DNA from: Hymenobacter sp. BT188 | Lineage (GTDB): Bacteria > Bacteroidota > Bacteroidia > Cytophagales > Hymenobacteraceae | DNA length: 64,000 nucleotides | Assembly (NCBI RefSeq): GCF_014333585.1 | Contig: NZ_JACSCW010000007.1 | Span: 1 to 64,000, forward strand | Reading direction: 5' to 3' | Shown here: piece after piece, positions 34,484 to 44,589 of the stretch | Numbering within the stretch: position 1 is the first letter of the stretch | How the letters are laid out: each line of letters begins with the position of its first letter | The notes under the pieces: model-generated | The model's database searches: none | What the model was told of the DNA's origin: nothing | The model's input: the letters and a program-made list of their open reading frames with translations, nothing else | Translations under genes and position numbers: made by a program

Positions 34484-36256
34484 ATGCCCCCCAGCGCCGC
34501 CACTATTCCTACGCCCGCCACGCCTGATGTCTGCACGGCTACTATTCTGGTGGACGGCACCGAGATTCCCGGCACCATTCACGTGCAGTCGATTGCGGTG
34601 ATGCGGGAAGTAAACCGGATACCGTCCGCCACGCTGCATATCCAGGACGGCGAGGCGTCGCGCGGCACGTTCGCGGTGGGCAACACCGACTATTTCATTC
34701 CCGGCAAAAAGCTTGAAATCAAGCTGGGCTACCGCTCGCAGGAGGCCTCGGTGTTTACGGGCATCGTCATCAAGCACAGCGTCAAGATTCGCCAGAACGG
34801 CAGCTTCCTGATGGTGGAATGCCGCGATGAGGCCGTAAAAATGACGAGCGGACTGCAAAGCCACTACTACGCCGACCAAAAGGACAGCGACATCCTGGAC
34901 GACATCATTGGCCGCTACCAGCTCGGCCGGGACATCGCAGCCACGCAGCCCACCTTGCGGGAAGTAGTCCAGTACGAGGCCACCGACTGGGACTTCGTGC
35001 TGTGTCGGGCCGAAGCGAATGGGCTGCTGGTGATGGTGGAGAATGGCAAGATCCGCATTGCCAAGCCCGACCTGCAGCAGGAGCCCGCCGTGACGGCCAC
35101 CTTTGGCGCCACCATCCTGGAGCTCGACGCCGAGATGGACGCCCGGTTGCAGAGCCCCGGCATCAAGGCCACCAGCTGGAACGCGAGCGAGCAGCAAGTA
35201 ACCCAAGCGGAAGCCACCGAGCCGACCACTACCACCAGCAACGGCAACCTCTCGCCCCAGGTGCTGTCCCAGGTACTCGGGGGCGCGGCGCACGTGCTGC
35301 GGCACGGGGGCAAGCTCTCCGCGCCCGAGCTCCAGGCCTGGGCCGATGGCAGCTTGCTGCGCGCACGCCTGGGCAAAGTGCGGGGCCGCGCTCAGTTTCA
35401 GGGCTTTGCCGGCGTGCTGCCGGGCAAGCTCATCGACGTGCAGGGCATCGGGGAGCGCCTGCAGGGCAAGATGCTCATTGTGGGGGTGCGACACCAGGTA
35501 GCCCGGGGCAACTGGCAAACCGACGTGCAGTTTGGCCTTAGTCCGGAGCCTTTTGCCGCTACCTACAACCTGCGCCCCTTGCCGGCCGCAGGCCTGCTGC
35601 CGGCCGTGAGCGGCCTGCATACGGGCGTCGTGACCAGACTAACCGGCGACCCCGACGGCGAAGACCGCATCAAGGTGCGGCTGCCGCTGATCAGTGAGCA
35701 GCAGGAAGGCACCTGGGCCCGCCTGGCCACCCTGGACGCGGGCCCGCAGCGCGGCACCTATTTCCGCCCCGAAATCGGGGATGAGGTGATTGTGGGCTTT
35801 CTGCACGACGACCCCCGCTTCCCCGTGGTGCTGGGCATGTGCCACAGCAGCAGTAAACCGGCCCCGGTCCCGCCCGCCGACCCAAACCATGAAAAGGGAT
35901 ACGTGTCGCGGGCAAAGCTAAAAATGACCTTCGACGACCAGAAAAAAGAGCTGGTGTTCGCCACGCCCGGGGGCAATAGCATCCGGCTTTCGGAAGCCGA
36001 TAAAACGATAGAAATCAAAGACCAAAACGGCAATAAACTCATCCTCAACGAGGCCGGCATCACCATCGAAAGCAGCAAGGATATCATCCTGAAAGCCCGC
36101 AAAGACCTGAAAGCCGAAGGGCTAAATCTGAACCTCAAGGCCCAGGCGGCTTTCACGGCCCAGGGCACCAGCAGTGCCGAGCTTTCCTCGGCCAGCACCG
36201 CCGTGAAAGGCAGTGCCACCACCACCGTTCAGGGCGGCCTGGTCCGTATCAACTGA
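34484..36256 (+). CDS. VgrG-like spike protein (Pvc8 type)
   Basis: A 590-residue protein combining a gp27-like hub (about 15-360) and a gp5-like OB/phage_base_V domain (about 372-450: GVVTRLTGDPDGEDRIKVRL, FRPEIGDEVIVGFLHDDP). A beta-helical needle with repetitive strands (GGNSIRLSEADKTIEIKDQN, then KLILNEAGITIESSKDIILK) runs to the C-terminus. It should trimerise at the tip of the tube and pierce the target membrane. No extra C-terminal effector domain is present. The next gene supplies the PAAR tip. Confidence 0.95.
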   Translation: MPPSAATIPTPATPDVCTATILVDGTEIPGTIHVQSIAVMREVNRIPSATLHIQDGEASRGTFAVGNTDYFIPGKKLEIKLGYRSQEASVFTGIVIKHSVKIRQNGSFLMVECRDEAVKMTSGLQSHYYADQKDSDILDDIIGRYQLGRDIAATQPTLREVVQYEATDWDFVLCRAEANGLLVMVENGKIRIAKPDLQQEPAVTATFGATILELDAEMDARLQSPGIKATSWNASEQQVTQAEATEPTTTTSNGNLSPQVLSQVLGGAAHVLRHGGKLSAPELQAWADGSLLRARLGKVRGRAQFQGFAGVLPGKLIDVQGIGERLQGKMLIVGVRHQVARGNWQTDVQFGLSPEPFAATYNLRPLPAAGLLPAVSGLHTGVVTRLTGDPDGEDRIKVRLPLISEQQEGTWARLATLDAGPQRGTYFRPEIGDEVIVGFLHDDPRFPVVLGMCHSSSKPAPVPPADPNHEKGYVSRAKLKMTFDDQKKELVFATPGGNSIRLSEADKTIEIKDQNGNKLILNEAGITIESSKDIILKARKDLKAEGLNLNLKAQAAFTAQGTSSAELSSASTAVKGSATTTVQGGLVRIN

Positions 36257-36300
36257 AGACCACACCCGCAAACCCATGCTACCCAAAATCATCTAAAAAA

Positions 36301-36570
36301 ATGCTCCCTGCGGCCCGCGTTTCTGATTTGATTACCAGCCCCGCGACCAGCGGGGCACCTACCCCTATCCTCCCGCCAGGGGCGGCCACGGTGCTGATCG
36401 GCGGGTTGCCCGCGGCTCGCCTGGGCGACACGTGCGGGGCCGATGCCATCGTGAAAGGGTCGCTCACGGTGCTGATCGGGGGGCGGCCCGCGGCCCGTTT
36501 CGGCGACGTAACCGCGTCGGGCGGGGCCATCATTGGGCCGGGCATGCCCACGGTGCTCATTGGCGGCTGA
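36301..36570 (+). CDS. PAAR-domain spike tip (Pvc10-like)
   Basis: An 89-residue PAAR protein with the repeated pattern ATVLIGGLPAARLGDTCGAD, LTVLIGGRPAARFGDVTASG and PTVLIGG. Such proteins form a small pointed cone on the VgrG-like needle and hold a metal ion through His and Cys residues; here Cys42 is visible but few histidines are. It has no effector extension. It starts 44 bases after the spike gene. Confidence 0.95.
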   Translation: MLPAARVSDLITSPATSGAPTPILPPGAATVLIGGLPAARLGDTCGADAIVKGSLTVLIGGRPAARFGDVTASGGAIIGPGMPTVLIGG

Positions 36571-36636
36571 ATAAGTCGCTTCTGAGAAGCAGTATCCGCA
36601 GTTAAAGCAGCTTATCCAGTCAAAATACCTCATGCC

Positions 36637-37077
36637 ATGAATCTCGTTTTCCTTGGTCGCGGCTGGTCCTTTCCCCCCACCTTCACTCCCCAGGAGCGGG
36701 GGGTAAAAATGCTGGAACAGGAAGCTGATATTGCTTCCAGCCTGGAGATTTTGCTGTCGACCACGCTGGGGGAGCGGGTGATGCTGCCGGAGTTTGGCTG
36801 CAACCTGGAGGAGCTGGTGTTTGAAAGCCTCGATACGACCACCAAAACCCTGATGACCGACAAGATTGAGTCGGCCATTCTGTACTACGAGCCGCGCATA
36901 AAGCTGGAAGAAGTACGCCTGGACAGCAGCCGCGAACTGGAAGGCGTGGTGTTCATCGAGGTTATCTACCGGGTGCGCACCACCAACTCCCGCTTCAACT
37001 TCGTCTTCCCCTTCTACAAAAAAGAAGGCACCGATATCAACCTGACTACCAGCCTGAACCAACTACCCGAACGATAA
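36637..37077 (+). CDS. gp25-like baseplate wedge protein (Pvc9 type)
   Basis: A 146-residue GPW/gp25 family protein. The N-terminal FLGRGWSFPPTF is the family start, so ATG 36637 is correct rather than the internal ATG at 36709. EADIASSLEILLSTTLGERV followed by MLPEFGCNLEELVFE is the diagnostic core, with a compact beta end. It should form the baseplate wedge that starts sheath assembly. It is placed directly upstream of the large wedge genes. Confidence 0.95.
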   Translation: MNLVFLGRGWSFPPTFTPQERGVKMLEQEADIASSLEILLSTTLGERVMLPEFGCNLEELVFESLDTTTKTLMTDKIESAILYYEPRIKLEEVRLDSSRELEGVVFIEVIYRVRTTNSRFNFVFPFYKKEGTDINLTTSLNQLPER

Positions 37078-37092
37078 CCACCCGCTACGGAC

Positions 37093-40000
37093 ATGGCCTG
37101 CACGCCGAACACGGACCCGCTCAAACTCAGCCGCGAAGGCACGAGTCAGGCGCAGCGCGCGAGCAGTGCGCTGGCGCCCGCCTCCGCCCCAGTCGACGAG
37201 CGCACGCCCGCGCACAGCATGGTGTTCGCCCAGGCTTATGCCCGCTATCTGAAGTACTACAACGAGAAGAATGTAGCCGTCGGCAATTGGCAGCAGTTCT
37301 TTGCTCAGGATGTATCACTGCAGCTGGCCACGGCAGCGGTGCAGGACGTGGAGCAGTACAAAGCCCAGGTTAGCGCCTTCTTTACATTTCTGAATACGCT
37401 GGATAACCAGGCTGATGAGCCGGGCCTGAAAAACCACCTGGGATATCTGTTCAGCAGTGCGGCCACGCTGGCCCGGCAGCTGGACATGATGGCGGCCACG
37501 CTCCCGCCCGAAATAGGGCTGAAAAGCGTGCTGCAAAACCTTATTTCAGCCCAGCTGGCCCCTAGCTTCGGACGCCTGATTGCCTACTACAAGGCGGGCA
37601 TCTCGCTCGGAGTCCTCACGGATGCCGTGCCCACGCCGCCGATCAACATGTTGGGCAGCCCCATGAGCACCTTCGCCTCGGTTGTTTCCGCGGGGCTGAC
37701 AACGCAGTGGATACCCAACGGCGCGCCCGATTGGGCCACGTACGAGGCGGGAATTGCGGCTGATGCTACGGGCTACGGCAGCGGTGGCAGCGTCTTTACC
37801 CAGGTCAATCACCTGGCCACGCATACGCTGTTTACCACCGTTTTTGAACAGTTCCTGAAAGTGTATGCGCGCGTAGTAGCCGAGGCGAAACTAGCACTGG
37901 AGCGCACGTTCACCGACTGGGATGATCACGCGCCGCACTACACTCTTTTTCTCGCGTTTTTGCGCCTGCGCGAATACGCTCGTCACGATGCCAACACCCT
38001 TACCCAGCGCCACCTCGACTTTTACTACCGTGATATTCTGCGGCTGCGAGAAAAGCCACCCAAGCCCGCCCACGCGCATATTTTGTTGGAACTGGCCAAG
38101 AATGTGGAGTCCCACTTGCTGTTGGGGGGCGAATTATTCAAAGCCGGCAAAGACGGCCAAGGCAAAGAGGTGTTCTTTGCCAATGACCGTGACTTTGTAG
38201 CCAACCAGGCTGCCGTAACGGCGCTAAAAACCGTCTACCGCCACGGCGCGGAAGCCGTGGGCACCGCGGCCAATGCGGCCAAGCAAACAGGGCGATTGTA
38301 CGCCGCGCCGGTGGCTAATTCCGACGACGGTTTGGGGGCTGCCTTAACGTCCCCGGACGCGTCGTGGCACCCATTTTACCACAAGCAGTACGTAGATGGC
38401 AATCTGGTGCACATACCCATGCCAACGGCGGAAATAGGCTTTGCACTTGCTTCGCATTATCTGTGGCTGGCCGAGGGCACGCGCACCATTACCGTCGATT
38501 TCACGGTGACCGGCAGCTACGCGGATTTGGCCGGCCAGGTTAAGTGTTTGCTTACCACCGAGAAGGGCTGGCTGGAAAAAACGGCCACCAAATTTACCAG
38601 CGAGTCGGGCGTGTTGCGATTAGTCATACAATTGACTGGCGCAGACCCGGCCGTAACGGCTTATTCCGCCGCGGTGCACGGCTACACGTTCGCCACGCCG
38701 CTCCCCCTGTTGCTGCTTAAGCTGCGGCAGCAGGAGTCGGAGCAGTATCTCTACCCGTTGTTGCAGGACACCGTCGTGCAAAGTGTCGCCCTTAAGGTGA
38801 AAGTCACGGGGCTTAAAACGCTGGCCGTTTCCAACGACTTCGGGCCGGTAGACACGTCCAAGCCCTTTCAACCTTTCGGGCCCGCCCCCGTCGCGGGCAG
38901 CGCGCTGGTTATCGGCTCGAAAGAGGCCTTTCAAAAAACGCTAACGGCGGCCTCCGTGGAGGCCGCGTGGCTGACGCCGCCCGACGCGTACGGCAGCGCC
39001 GCGCCTACCGTCACAATCGACTTTCTGCAGGCCGGCCAGTGGCAAGCCTCGGGCAGTGCAGCCGTAGCGGTAACCGCAACCTCTTTTCCCTTCGCGCAAC
39101 AGCTGAACGCCCCCGTGGTAGACGCTCCGGATGTGGCGGGCGAGGAGATTTATAATACAGCCGCCCGCCACGGCTTTGCCCGCCTTAAGCTGAGCGCTGA
39201 TTTTGGCCAATCCCAGTACCAAACCGATCTGATCAAATACCTGCGCAAGGAAACAGACGCCGGCGCCCCAGGAAGCCCGCCGGCAGGCCCCTCGATGAGC
39301 GCGCTGGTGCTAAACTATGAAGCCACGCAAACCATCGCGCTACACTCGGCGGCCGATAAAGCCGCGCTGGCCGAACGCCCCGCGCACTTCTTTCAAGTGG
39401 GCCCGTTTGGGCAGGCCGAACAGCACCCGCTGCTCCAGCCCGCCAAGCCCGTGTATCTGCTGCCCCAGTTCGACTTTCAGCGCGACAACGCCAAGCATGA
39501 AAGTGAAGCCGAATTTTACCTCGGCCTTAGCGGCTTGCAGCCCCCGCAGCAGGTAGCGCTGCTGTTCCAGGTAGCGGATGGCACGGCGGCTCCGCTCACC
39601 CAAAAGCCTGATCCGCATATTCACTGGAGCTATCTGCGCCAGAATGAGTGGGTTGAGTTTGCCCCAAATGACGTGGAGGATCAAACCGGGGAGCTGCTCA
39701 ACTCCGGCATCATCACGTTTGCTATGCCCCGGGAGGCGACGGCCACCAACACCTTGCTGCCCGCGGGCGCGCACTGGATTCGGGCCGCCGTGGCCAGCAA
39801 GAGCGAGGCCACGTGCCGGCTGATCCGGGTGGCCGCGCAGGCCGTGCGCGCCACGTTCACCGACCGGGCCAACGACCCCGCTTTGCTGGCGCAGGTGCTG
39901 CCAGCGGGCACCATCACCAAGCTCGACCAGCCCGTAGCCGCCATCAAGACCCTTGCGCAGCCCTTCGCCACGTTCGGCGGGCGCGGGCAGGAAGCTCCCG

Positions 40001-40713
40001 ACGCATTCTACACCCGCGTCAGTGAGCGCCTGCGCCACAAAGACCGCGCGCTGACGCTCTGGGATTATGAGCACCTGGTGCTGGAGGCTTTCCCGCACAT
40101 TTACAAGGTTAAGTGCATCAACCATTTGCACTACGAGCCCAATGACAGTGGAACGGGCATTTACCGGGAGCTGGCCCCCGGCCACGTGACGGTAGTGACC
40201 ATTCCCGACCTGCAGCGGCAGAACCTGCGCGACCCGCTGCGGCCCTACACCAGCCTGGGCGTGCTAGAGGAAATTGCGGCCTTCCTGCGCCAGCGCGTGT
40301 CCTGTTTTGTCCAGCTGCACGTCCGCAATCCGCTGTTTGAGGAAGTGTCCGTCAGCTTGAAGGTGCGCCTGTACGAGGGCTATGATGAGGCTTTTTACGT
40401 CAAGCAGCTCCAGGAAGCCATTACCCGCTTCTTGTCGCCGTGGGCCTTTCCGGGCAGGGAGAGCAGTATTTCCTTTGGCGGCAAAATCTACAAATCCGTG
40501 CTGCTCAACTTCGTGGAAGAGCAGCCTTACGTGGACTACGTCACCGATTTTCAGCTTTTCCATAGCGCAACGGGTACCGCCGACCGGCCGGAAGTGGAAG
40601 GTTCTACGGCGGTTTCCATCCTGGTTTCGGTGCCCGCGGCCCAGCATCTGATCCAGATCATTGACCCCGTGGCGGAGAATGCCCCCCGCGAACATTGCCC
40701 TTGCCCAGCATGA
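37093..40713 (+). CDS. Large baseplate wedge protein (Pvc11/gp6-like, baseplate J family)
   Basis: 1,206 residues. The C-terminal third resembles baseplate J/gp6: QEAPDAFYTRVSERLRHKDR, ALTLWDYEHLVLEAFPHIYK, then HVTVVTIPDL and the domain ending RESSISFGGKIYKSVLLNFV. The N-terminal 900 residues are helical and then beta-rich, as in Pvc11. With the next gene it would form the wedge network that triggers contraction. It begins 15 bases after gp25, and its stop overlaps the next start (ATGA), a sign of coupled translation of the two wedge subunits. Confidence 0.92.
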   Translation: MACTPNTDPLKLSREGTSQAQRASSALAPASAPVDERTPAHSMVFAQAYARYLKYYNEKNVAVGNWQQFFAQDVSLQLATAAVQDVEQYKAQVSAFFTFLNTLDNQADEPGLKNHLGYLFSSAATLARQLDMMAATLPPEIGLKSVLQNLISAQLAPSFGRLIAYYKAGISLGVLTDAVPTPPINMLGSPMSTFASVVSAGLTTQWIPNGAPDWATYEAGIAADATGYGSGGSVFTQVNHLATHTLFTTVFEQFLKVYARVVAEAKLALERTFTDWDDHAPHYTLFLAFLRLREYARHDANTLTQRHLDFYYRDILRLREKPPKPAHAHILLELAKNVESHLLLGGELFKAGKDGQGKEVFFANDRDFVANQAAVTALKTVYRHGAEAVGTAANAAKQTGRLYAAPVANSDDGLGAALTSPDASWHPFYHKQYVDGNLVHIPMPTAEIGFALASHYLWLAEGTRTITVDFTVTGSYADLAGQVKCLLTTEKGWLEKTATKFTSESGVLRLVIQLTGADPAVTAYSAAVHGYTFATPLPLLLLKLRQQESEQYLYPLLQDTVVQSVALKVKVTGLKTLAVSNDFGPVDTSKPFQPFGPAPVAGSALVIGSKEAFQKTLTAASVEAAWLTPPDAYGSAAPTVTIDFLQAGQWQASGSAAVAVTATSFPFAQQLNAPVVDAPDVAGEEIYNTAARHGFARLKLSADFGQSQYQTDLIKYLRKETDAGAPGSPPAGPSMSALVLNYEATQTIALHSAADKAALAERPAHFFQVGPFGQAEQHPLLQPAKPVYLLPQFDFQRDNAKHESEAEFYLGLSGLQPPQQVALLFQVADGTAAPLTQKPDPHIHWSYLRQNEWVEFAPNDVEDQTGELLNSGIITFAMPREATATNTLLPAGAHWIRAAVASKSEATCRLIRVAAQAVRATFTDRANDPALLAQVLPAGTITKLDQPVAAIKTLAQPFATFGGRGQEAPDAFYTRVSERLRHKDRALTLWDYEHLVLEAFPHIYKVKCINHLHYEPNDSGTGIYRELAPGHVTVVTIPDLQRQNLRDPLRPYTSLGVLEEIAAFLRQRVSCFVQLHVRNPLFEEVSVSLKVRLYEGYDEAFYVKQLQEAITRFLSPWAFPGRESSISFGGKIYKSVLLNFVEEQPYVDYVTDFQLFHSATGTADRPEVEGSTAVSILVSVPAAQHLIQIIDPVAENAPREHCPCPA

Positions 40714-43700
40714 GCCCAAAGCCCACGTCCATCCCGCAGCACCCCGTGCTGAAACCCGCTGAGGACTTTTTCCGCCTCCGCCGGGAAGGAATTGGCTTTA
40801 TTGAGCAGATGGGCAGCCGCCAATGGACGGACTACAACGTGCACGACCCGGGCATCACCATGCTCGAAGCGCTCTGCTACGCCCTGACCGACTTGGCGTA
40901 TCGCCTGGGCTGGGACATCCAGGATCTGCTGGCCCCCGCTTCCCCTTCTCCTGATCCGAAGCAGCCGTTCCCAGATCAGTCCTTCTTCACGGCCCGCGAC
41001 ATCCTGACCATCAACCCTTGCACTCCCGACGACTTCCGCCGCCTGCTCATCGATCTGGAGCCGGTACGCAATGCCTGGCTCTGGTGTAAAGAATGCGCCT
41101 GCGACGTGCCCTACTACGCGTGGTGCGAAGACGACAAGCTGCAACTCAGTTTTCACCAGCCCCTCAACCAGCGGCTTACCCCCCAAACCGTGGCGGTGCG
41201 CGGGTTGTACGAAGTGCTGCTGGAGCTGGAAGAGGACCCAGAATTGGGTGATTTGAATGATCGCAAAATCGACTACACCTACGCCGTATTCGATTCCGAG
41301 GGGCAGCGCCACCCTGTTACGGTGGAAGTGCGCTTCCCGCAGTGGAAGCTGGAAAAACGAAAAGAGTGGGATCTTTTTCTAGCCAGCCACGACGCGTTTT
41401 CCGAGCAGAATGGCGCTTCCTTCCACCTGACGTTAACCAAGTTCAACCGCAATAAAACCGACAATACGCCCCTGACCGATGCGCAGCTGCGCACGCAGTG
41501 GCGCAACGTGTTCTACACTAGCTGGGAGCTGGAGCTGCAACCCGGTGGCGAGAAAATCAGGATTGAAAATGCGGCCCTACGCTTTTTTGGGGATACCACC
41601 GCCAAAAACCAAACCGCAGTCAGTGATGTAGCGGCGCTGTTGACCGACAAAAAGGCGACGGGGTTTGTGCAGCGCTACCGCCACAAGCTGCTGAAAGTAG
41701 CGCAGGCGGTCAGCGCGGCCAAGGCCGTGCTCCACGCCCACCGCAACCTAAACGAGGATTACTGCCGCGTGCAGGGCGTGGAGATAGAAGATGTGGCCGT
41801 GTGCGCCGACGTGGAAGTAGCCCCCAACGCCGATATCGAGCGGGTGCAGGCCCAGATCTGGTTGGCCCTTACGCAGTATTTCAACCCGCCGGTGCCATTC
41901 CACCGGCTGCCGGAGCTGCTGGAGGAAGGTATTCCGGTGGAAGAAATTTTCAATGGCCCGGCCCTAAATAATGGCTTTATCAGGGCCGAAGATCTGGAAA
42001 AAGCCCAGCTCAAATCCGTGCTGCGCACCTCCGATATCATCAATCGGCTGATGGATATTGAGGGCGTGCGGGCCGTGAACAACCTACTGCTTACCAAGTA
42101 CGACGCGGAAGGCAACCCGGCAAGAGGCGCCGCCGACCCGACCTGGGTGAATGGGCAGCCGGTGTTTGACCCCACGAAAATCAGTGCTTCGTGGCTGCTG
42201 TATATAAGCGCCCTGCACCAGCCCCGGCTGTATTTTAACTTGTCGCGGTTTCTGTTTTACAAAAGTGGGCTGCCTTTTCTGCCGCGCCTGGATGAGGCCC
42301 GCGATACCCTGACCCAGCTGCGCGGGGAAGCCGACCGGCCCAAGCTCAAAAATGCCCTCCAGGATCTACCGGTGCCGGCGGGCACCTTCCGCCACCCCGA
42401 GGACTACTTCCCCATTCAGCATACCTTTCCGCTGACGTATGGCATTGGCCCCGCTGGCCTGCCCTCCCACGTGGGGCCGCCGCGGCGGGCGCAGGCCAAA
42501 CAGCTGAAAGCCTACCTGCTCGTGTTTGAGCAGCTGCTGGGCAATGCGCTGGCCCAGGTGGCCCACACAGCCGACTTGTTTTCGCTGAACCCCGCCGTGC
42601 AGCGCACCTATTTTGTGCGCCAGTTCACCGATTCGGTGCTGGCTGGCTATTCCGAGCTCATCGACGGGCTCGATCAGGCGGCGCTGGAGGACATGACGGA
42701 AACGCGGGCGGAGTTTCTGGCCCGCCGCAACCGATTTCTGGATCATCTGCTGGCCCGGTTTGGCGAGCAATTCAGCGAATACACCCTCCTGCTCACCAGC
42801 CTGCAAGGCCAGGAAGTAGGCCGGGCGCGCCTGATTGACGATAAACTAGCTTTCCTGAAAGCCTATCCGCTTATCAGTCACGATCGGGGCAAAGCGTTTT
42901 CGTACCGGCAAGCGCCCTGCGCCCCGGATAACATTGCGGGCCTCCAACGCCGCATCAATCTGCTTCTAGGCTACCCCGATCTAGCGTTTTCGGGCACGCT
43001 GACGGGGGCCGCCCCGGGGCCATTTACGCTCACTGATTTTCACCTGCAAGATCCGCATAACCAGCTGTGGCTGACCGGCACAATCAACCATAGCGGCCCC
43101 ACCGCAGAAGGCGCGACCCAGGGGGCATTTCGGGAAATTTTGAAGCAGATGATTCAGCCCAATGCCTATGACATAATTGCTGAAGCCGAGCAGTTCCGGC
43201 TTACGCTGCAGGATAAAAACGGCAATCCGCTGGGGCAGCACCCGGACTTGTTGCCAACCAAAGCGGCAGCCCAAGCGCTGCGGGACGAATTGCTGACGTG
43301 GAGCAGCCACGCGCGGGCTCTGGTGGTGGAGCACGTGCTGCTGCGGCCCAAGTTTCCCGGCGATGCGCTCTACCCAGCCTGCTCCGACGGCGCTTGCACT
43401 ACCTGCGGCGAGGAAGACCCCTACTCCTTTCGGCTTACCTTGGTGCTGCCGGGCTGGACCGCTCCCTTCAGTACCAATCTGGAGCTGCGCCAGTTTGCCA
43501 ACCGCACCATTCAGCAGGAAACCCCCGCTCATTTGCTGGGAAAAACCTGCTGGGTCGGCAATGATGGGTTTATAGAAGACCCATGCGACGCGGTGGTCAA
43601 TGAATTAACCAACTTATTAATTAACAAAGGCTTGACCGCGGAGGGCGCTCGGCCGTCGGAGGCGGAGGCCTGTGCTTGCGCGCTGGCGCTGTACGCAGCT

Positions 43701-44420
43701 TTCAGCGACGTATTCCGGCGCTGGTACGCCGACAAAACCCTGACCTACTGGCAGCGCGACGCGCTGGCGGCCCAGTTAAAAGCCGAGTTCTCGGCCAATC
43801 TTTCCCCTGCTGACTTTACCTGCACCACCGTTTTAACGGATGCTTTGTGGGGTGAAGTTCAGGCGGTTCTGGGGGGCTATTTTGAGCAAACGGCGCTCAC
43901 CGGTTGGCAGTTTGAGCGGTTTGAGGACGCCTGGTGCGCGTGGCTGACGGCGAATGCTGCTTTCGACTGGACGGAGGAACGCCTACAGGAGCGCGTCGAG
44001 GCCATCTTGCGGGCGGGAGTAGCTTCTTATCCCACGTCGGCGCCCTCGCCCGGGGAGGCGCTGTGCGCTTGTGCGGCCACTATCGTCGCGCAGTACGGGG
44101 GGGCTTTTTCGGACTGGATGGAAGCCAACATAACGGCGGGCCGAGCTTTCAGTGACTTCTCCGCCTTCACTCCCGAACCGGTAACGCTCTGCTCCGGCTT
44201 CACCTTCCATGCGGCCAGCGACACGGCGGCCGCGCTCGAAGCGCTGCTGCAGGAGCGCTACGGGGCGTACCGGGAGGTGTCGTACCGCCTGCGGGTGGTG
44301 GTGAACCTGCTCAGCCAGCTGCGCAACACCTACCCCAGCGCCACCCTCCACGACTGCGACGACGGCAGCGACCAAAACCCGGTGCGGCTGGGCAGCACCG
44401 CCCTCGGCAACTCCCCATAG
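40710..44420 (+). CDS. Large baseplate wedge protein (Pvc12 type)
   Basis: 1,236 residues. The start region (VLKPAEDFFRLRREGIGFIE, QWTDYNVHDPGITMLEALCY, ALTDLAYRLG) is typical of Pvc12/Afp12. The body includes long alpha/beta stretches, a Cys-rich segment around residues 890-912 (CSDGACTTCGEEDPY) and a helical C-terminus. It is paired with the Pvc11-type protein in the wedge and probably carries fibre attachment points. ATG 40710 overlaps the previous TGA; a TTG 15 bases upstream is less likely. Function follows from family position. Confidence 0.9.
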   Translation: MSPKPTSIPQHPVLKPAEDFFRLRREGIGFIEQMGSRQWTDYNVHDPGITMLEALCYALTDLAYRLGWDIQDLLAPASPSPDPKQPFPDQSFFTARDILTINPCTPDDFRRLLIDLEPVRNAWLWCKECACDVPYYAWCEDDKLQLSFHQPLNQRLTPQTVAVRGLYEVLLELEEDPELGDLNDRKIDYTYAVFDSEGQRHPVTVEVRFPQWKLEKRKEWDLFLASHDAFSEQNGASFHLTLTKFNRNKTDNTPLTDAQLRTQWRNVFYTSWELELQPGGEKIRIENAALRFFGDTTAKNQTAVSDVAALLTDKKATGFVQRYRHKLLKVAQAVSAAKAVLHAHRNLNEDYCRVQGVEIEDVAVCADVEVAPNADIERVQAQIWLALTQYFNPPVPFHRLPELLEEGIPVEEIFNGPALNNGFIRAEDLEKAQLKSVLRTSDIINRLMDIEGVRAVNNLLLTKYDAEGNPARGAADPTWVNGQPVFDPTKISASWLLYISALHQPRLYFNLSRFLFYKSGLPFLPRLDEARDTLTQLRGEADRPKLKNALQDLPVPAGTFRHPEDYFPIQHTFPLTYGIGPAGLPSHVGPPRRAQAKQLKAYLLVFEQLLGNALAQVAHTADLFSLNPAVQRTYFVRQFTDSVLAGYSELIDGLDQAALEDMTETRAEFLARRNRFLDHLLARFGEQFSEYTLLLTSLQGQEVGRARLIDDKLAFLKAYPLISHDRGKAFSYRQAPCAPDNIAGLQRRINLLLGYPDLAFSGTLTGAAPGPFTLTDFHLQDPHNQLWLTGTINHSGPTAEGATQGAFREILKQMIQPNAYDIIAEAEQFRLTLQDKNGNPLGQHPDLLPTKAAAQALRDELLTWSSHARALVVEHVLLRPKFPGDALYPACSDGACTTCGEEDPYSFRLTLVLPGWTAPFSTNLELRQFANRTIQQETPAHLLGKTCWVGNDGFIEDPCDAVVNELTNLLINKGLTAEGARPSEAEACACALALYAAFSDVFRRWYADKTLTYWQRDALAAQLKAEFSANLSPADFTCTTVLTDALWGEVQAVLGGYFEQTALTGWQFERFEDAWCAWLTANAAFDWTEERLQERVEAILRAGVASYPTSAPSPGEALCACAATIVAQYGGAFSDWMEANITAGRAFSDFSAFTPEPVTLCSGFTFHAASDTAAALEALLQERYGAYREVSYRLRVVVNLLSQLRNTYPSATLHDCDDGSDQNPVRLGSTALGNSP

Positions 44421-44589
44421 TGCCAGCCCTGCAGGCCGACGCCTCCGGAGAGGATAGCCACCCGCGGCGGCCCTAAGCTCCACTGACAACGCCGCACTTG
44501 GGAATAGTAGTTAGCCCCAAAATGCCCCCCAGCGCCCCGCACACCACCCGAGCGAATCTCTTTTAAATGGTTAACAACCGCCCTTCGCC

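Noticed and set aside
34463..35620. Long minus-strand frame opposite the VgrG-like gene
   Set aside because: Antisense shadow; the sense product is a clear spike protein and the antisense translation is compositionally biased.
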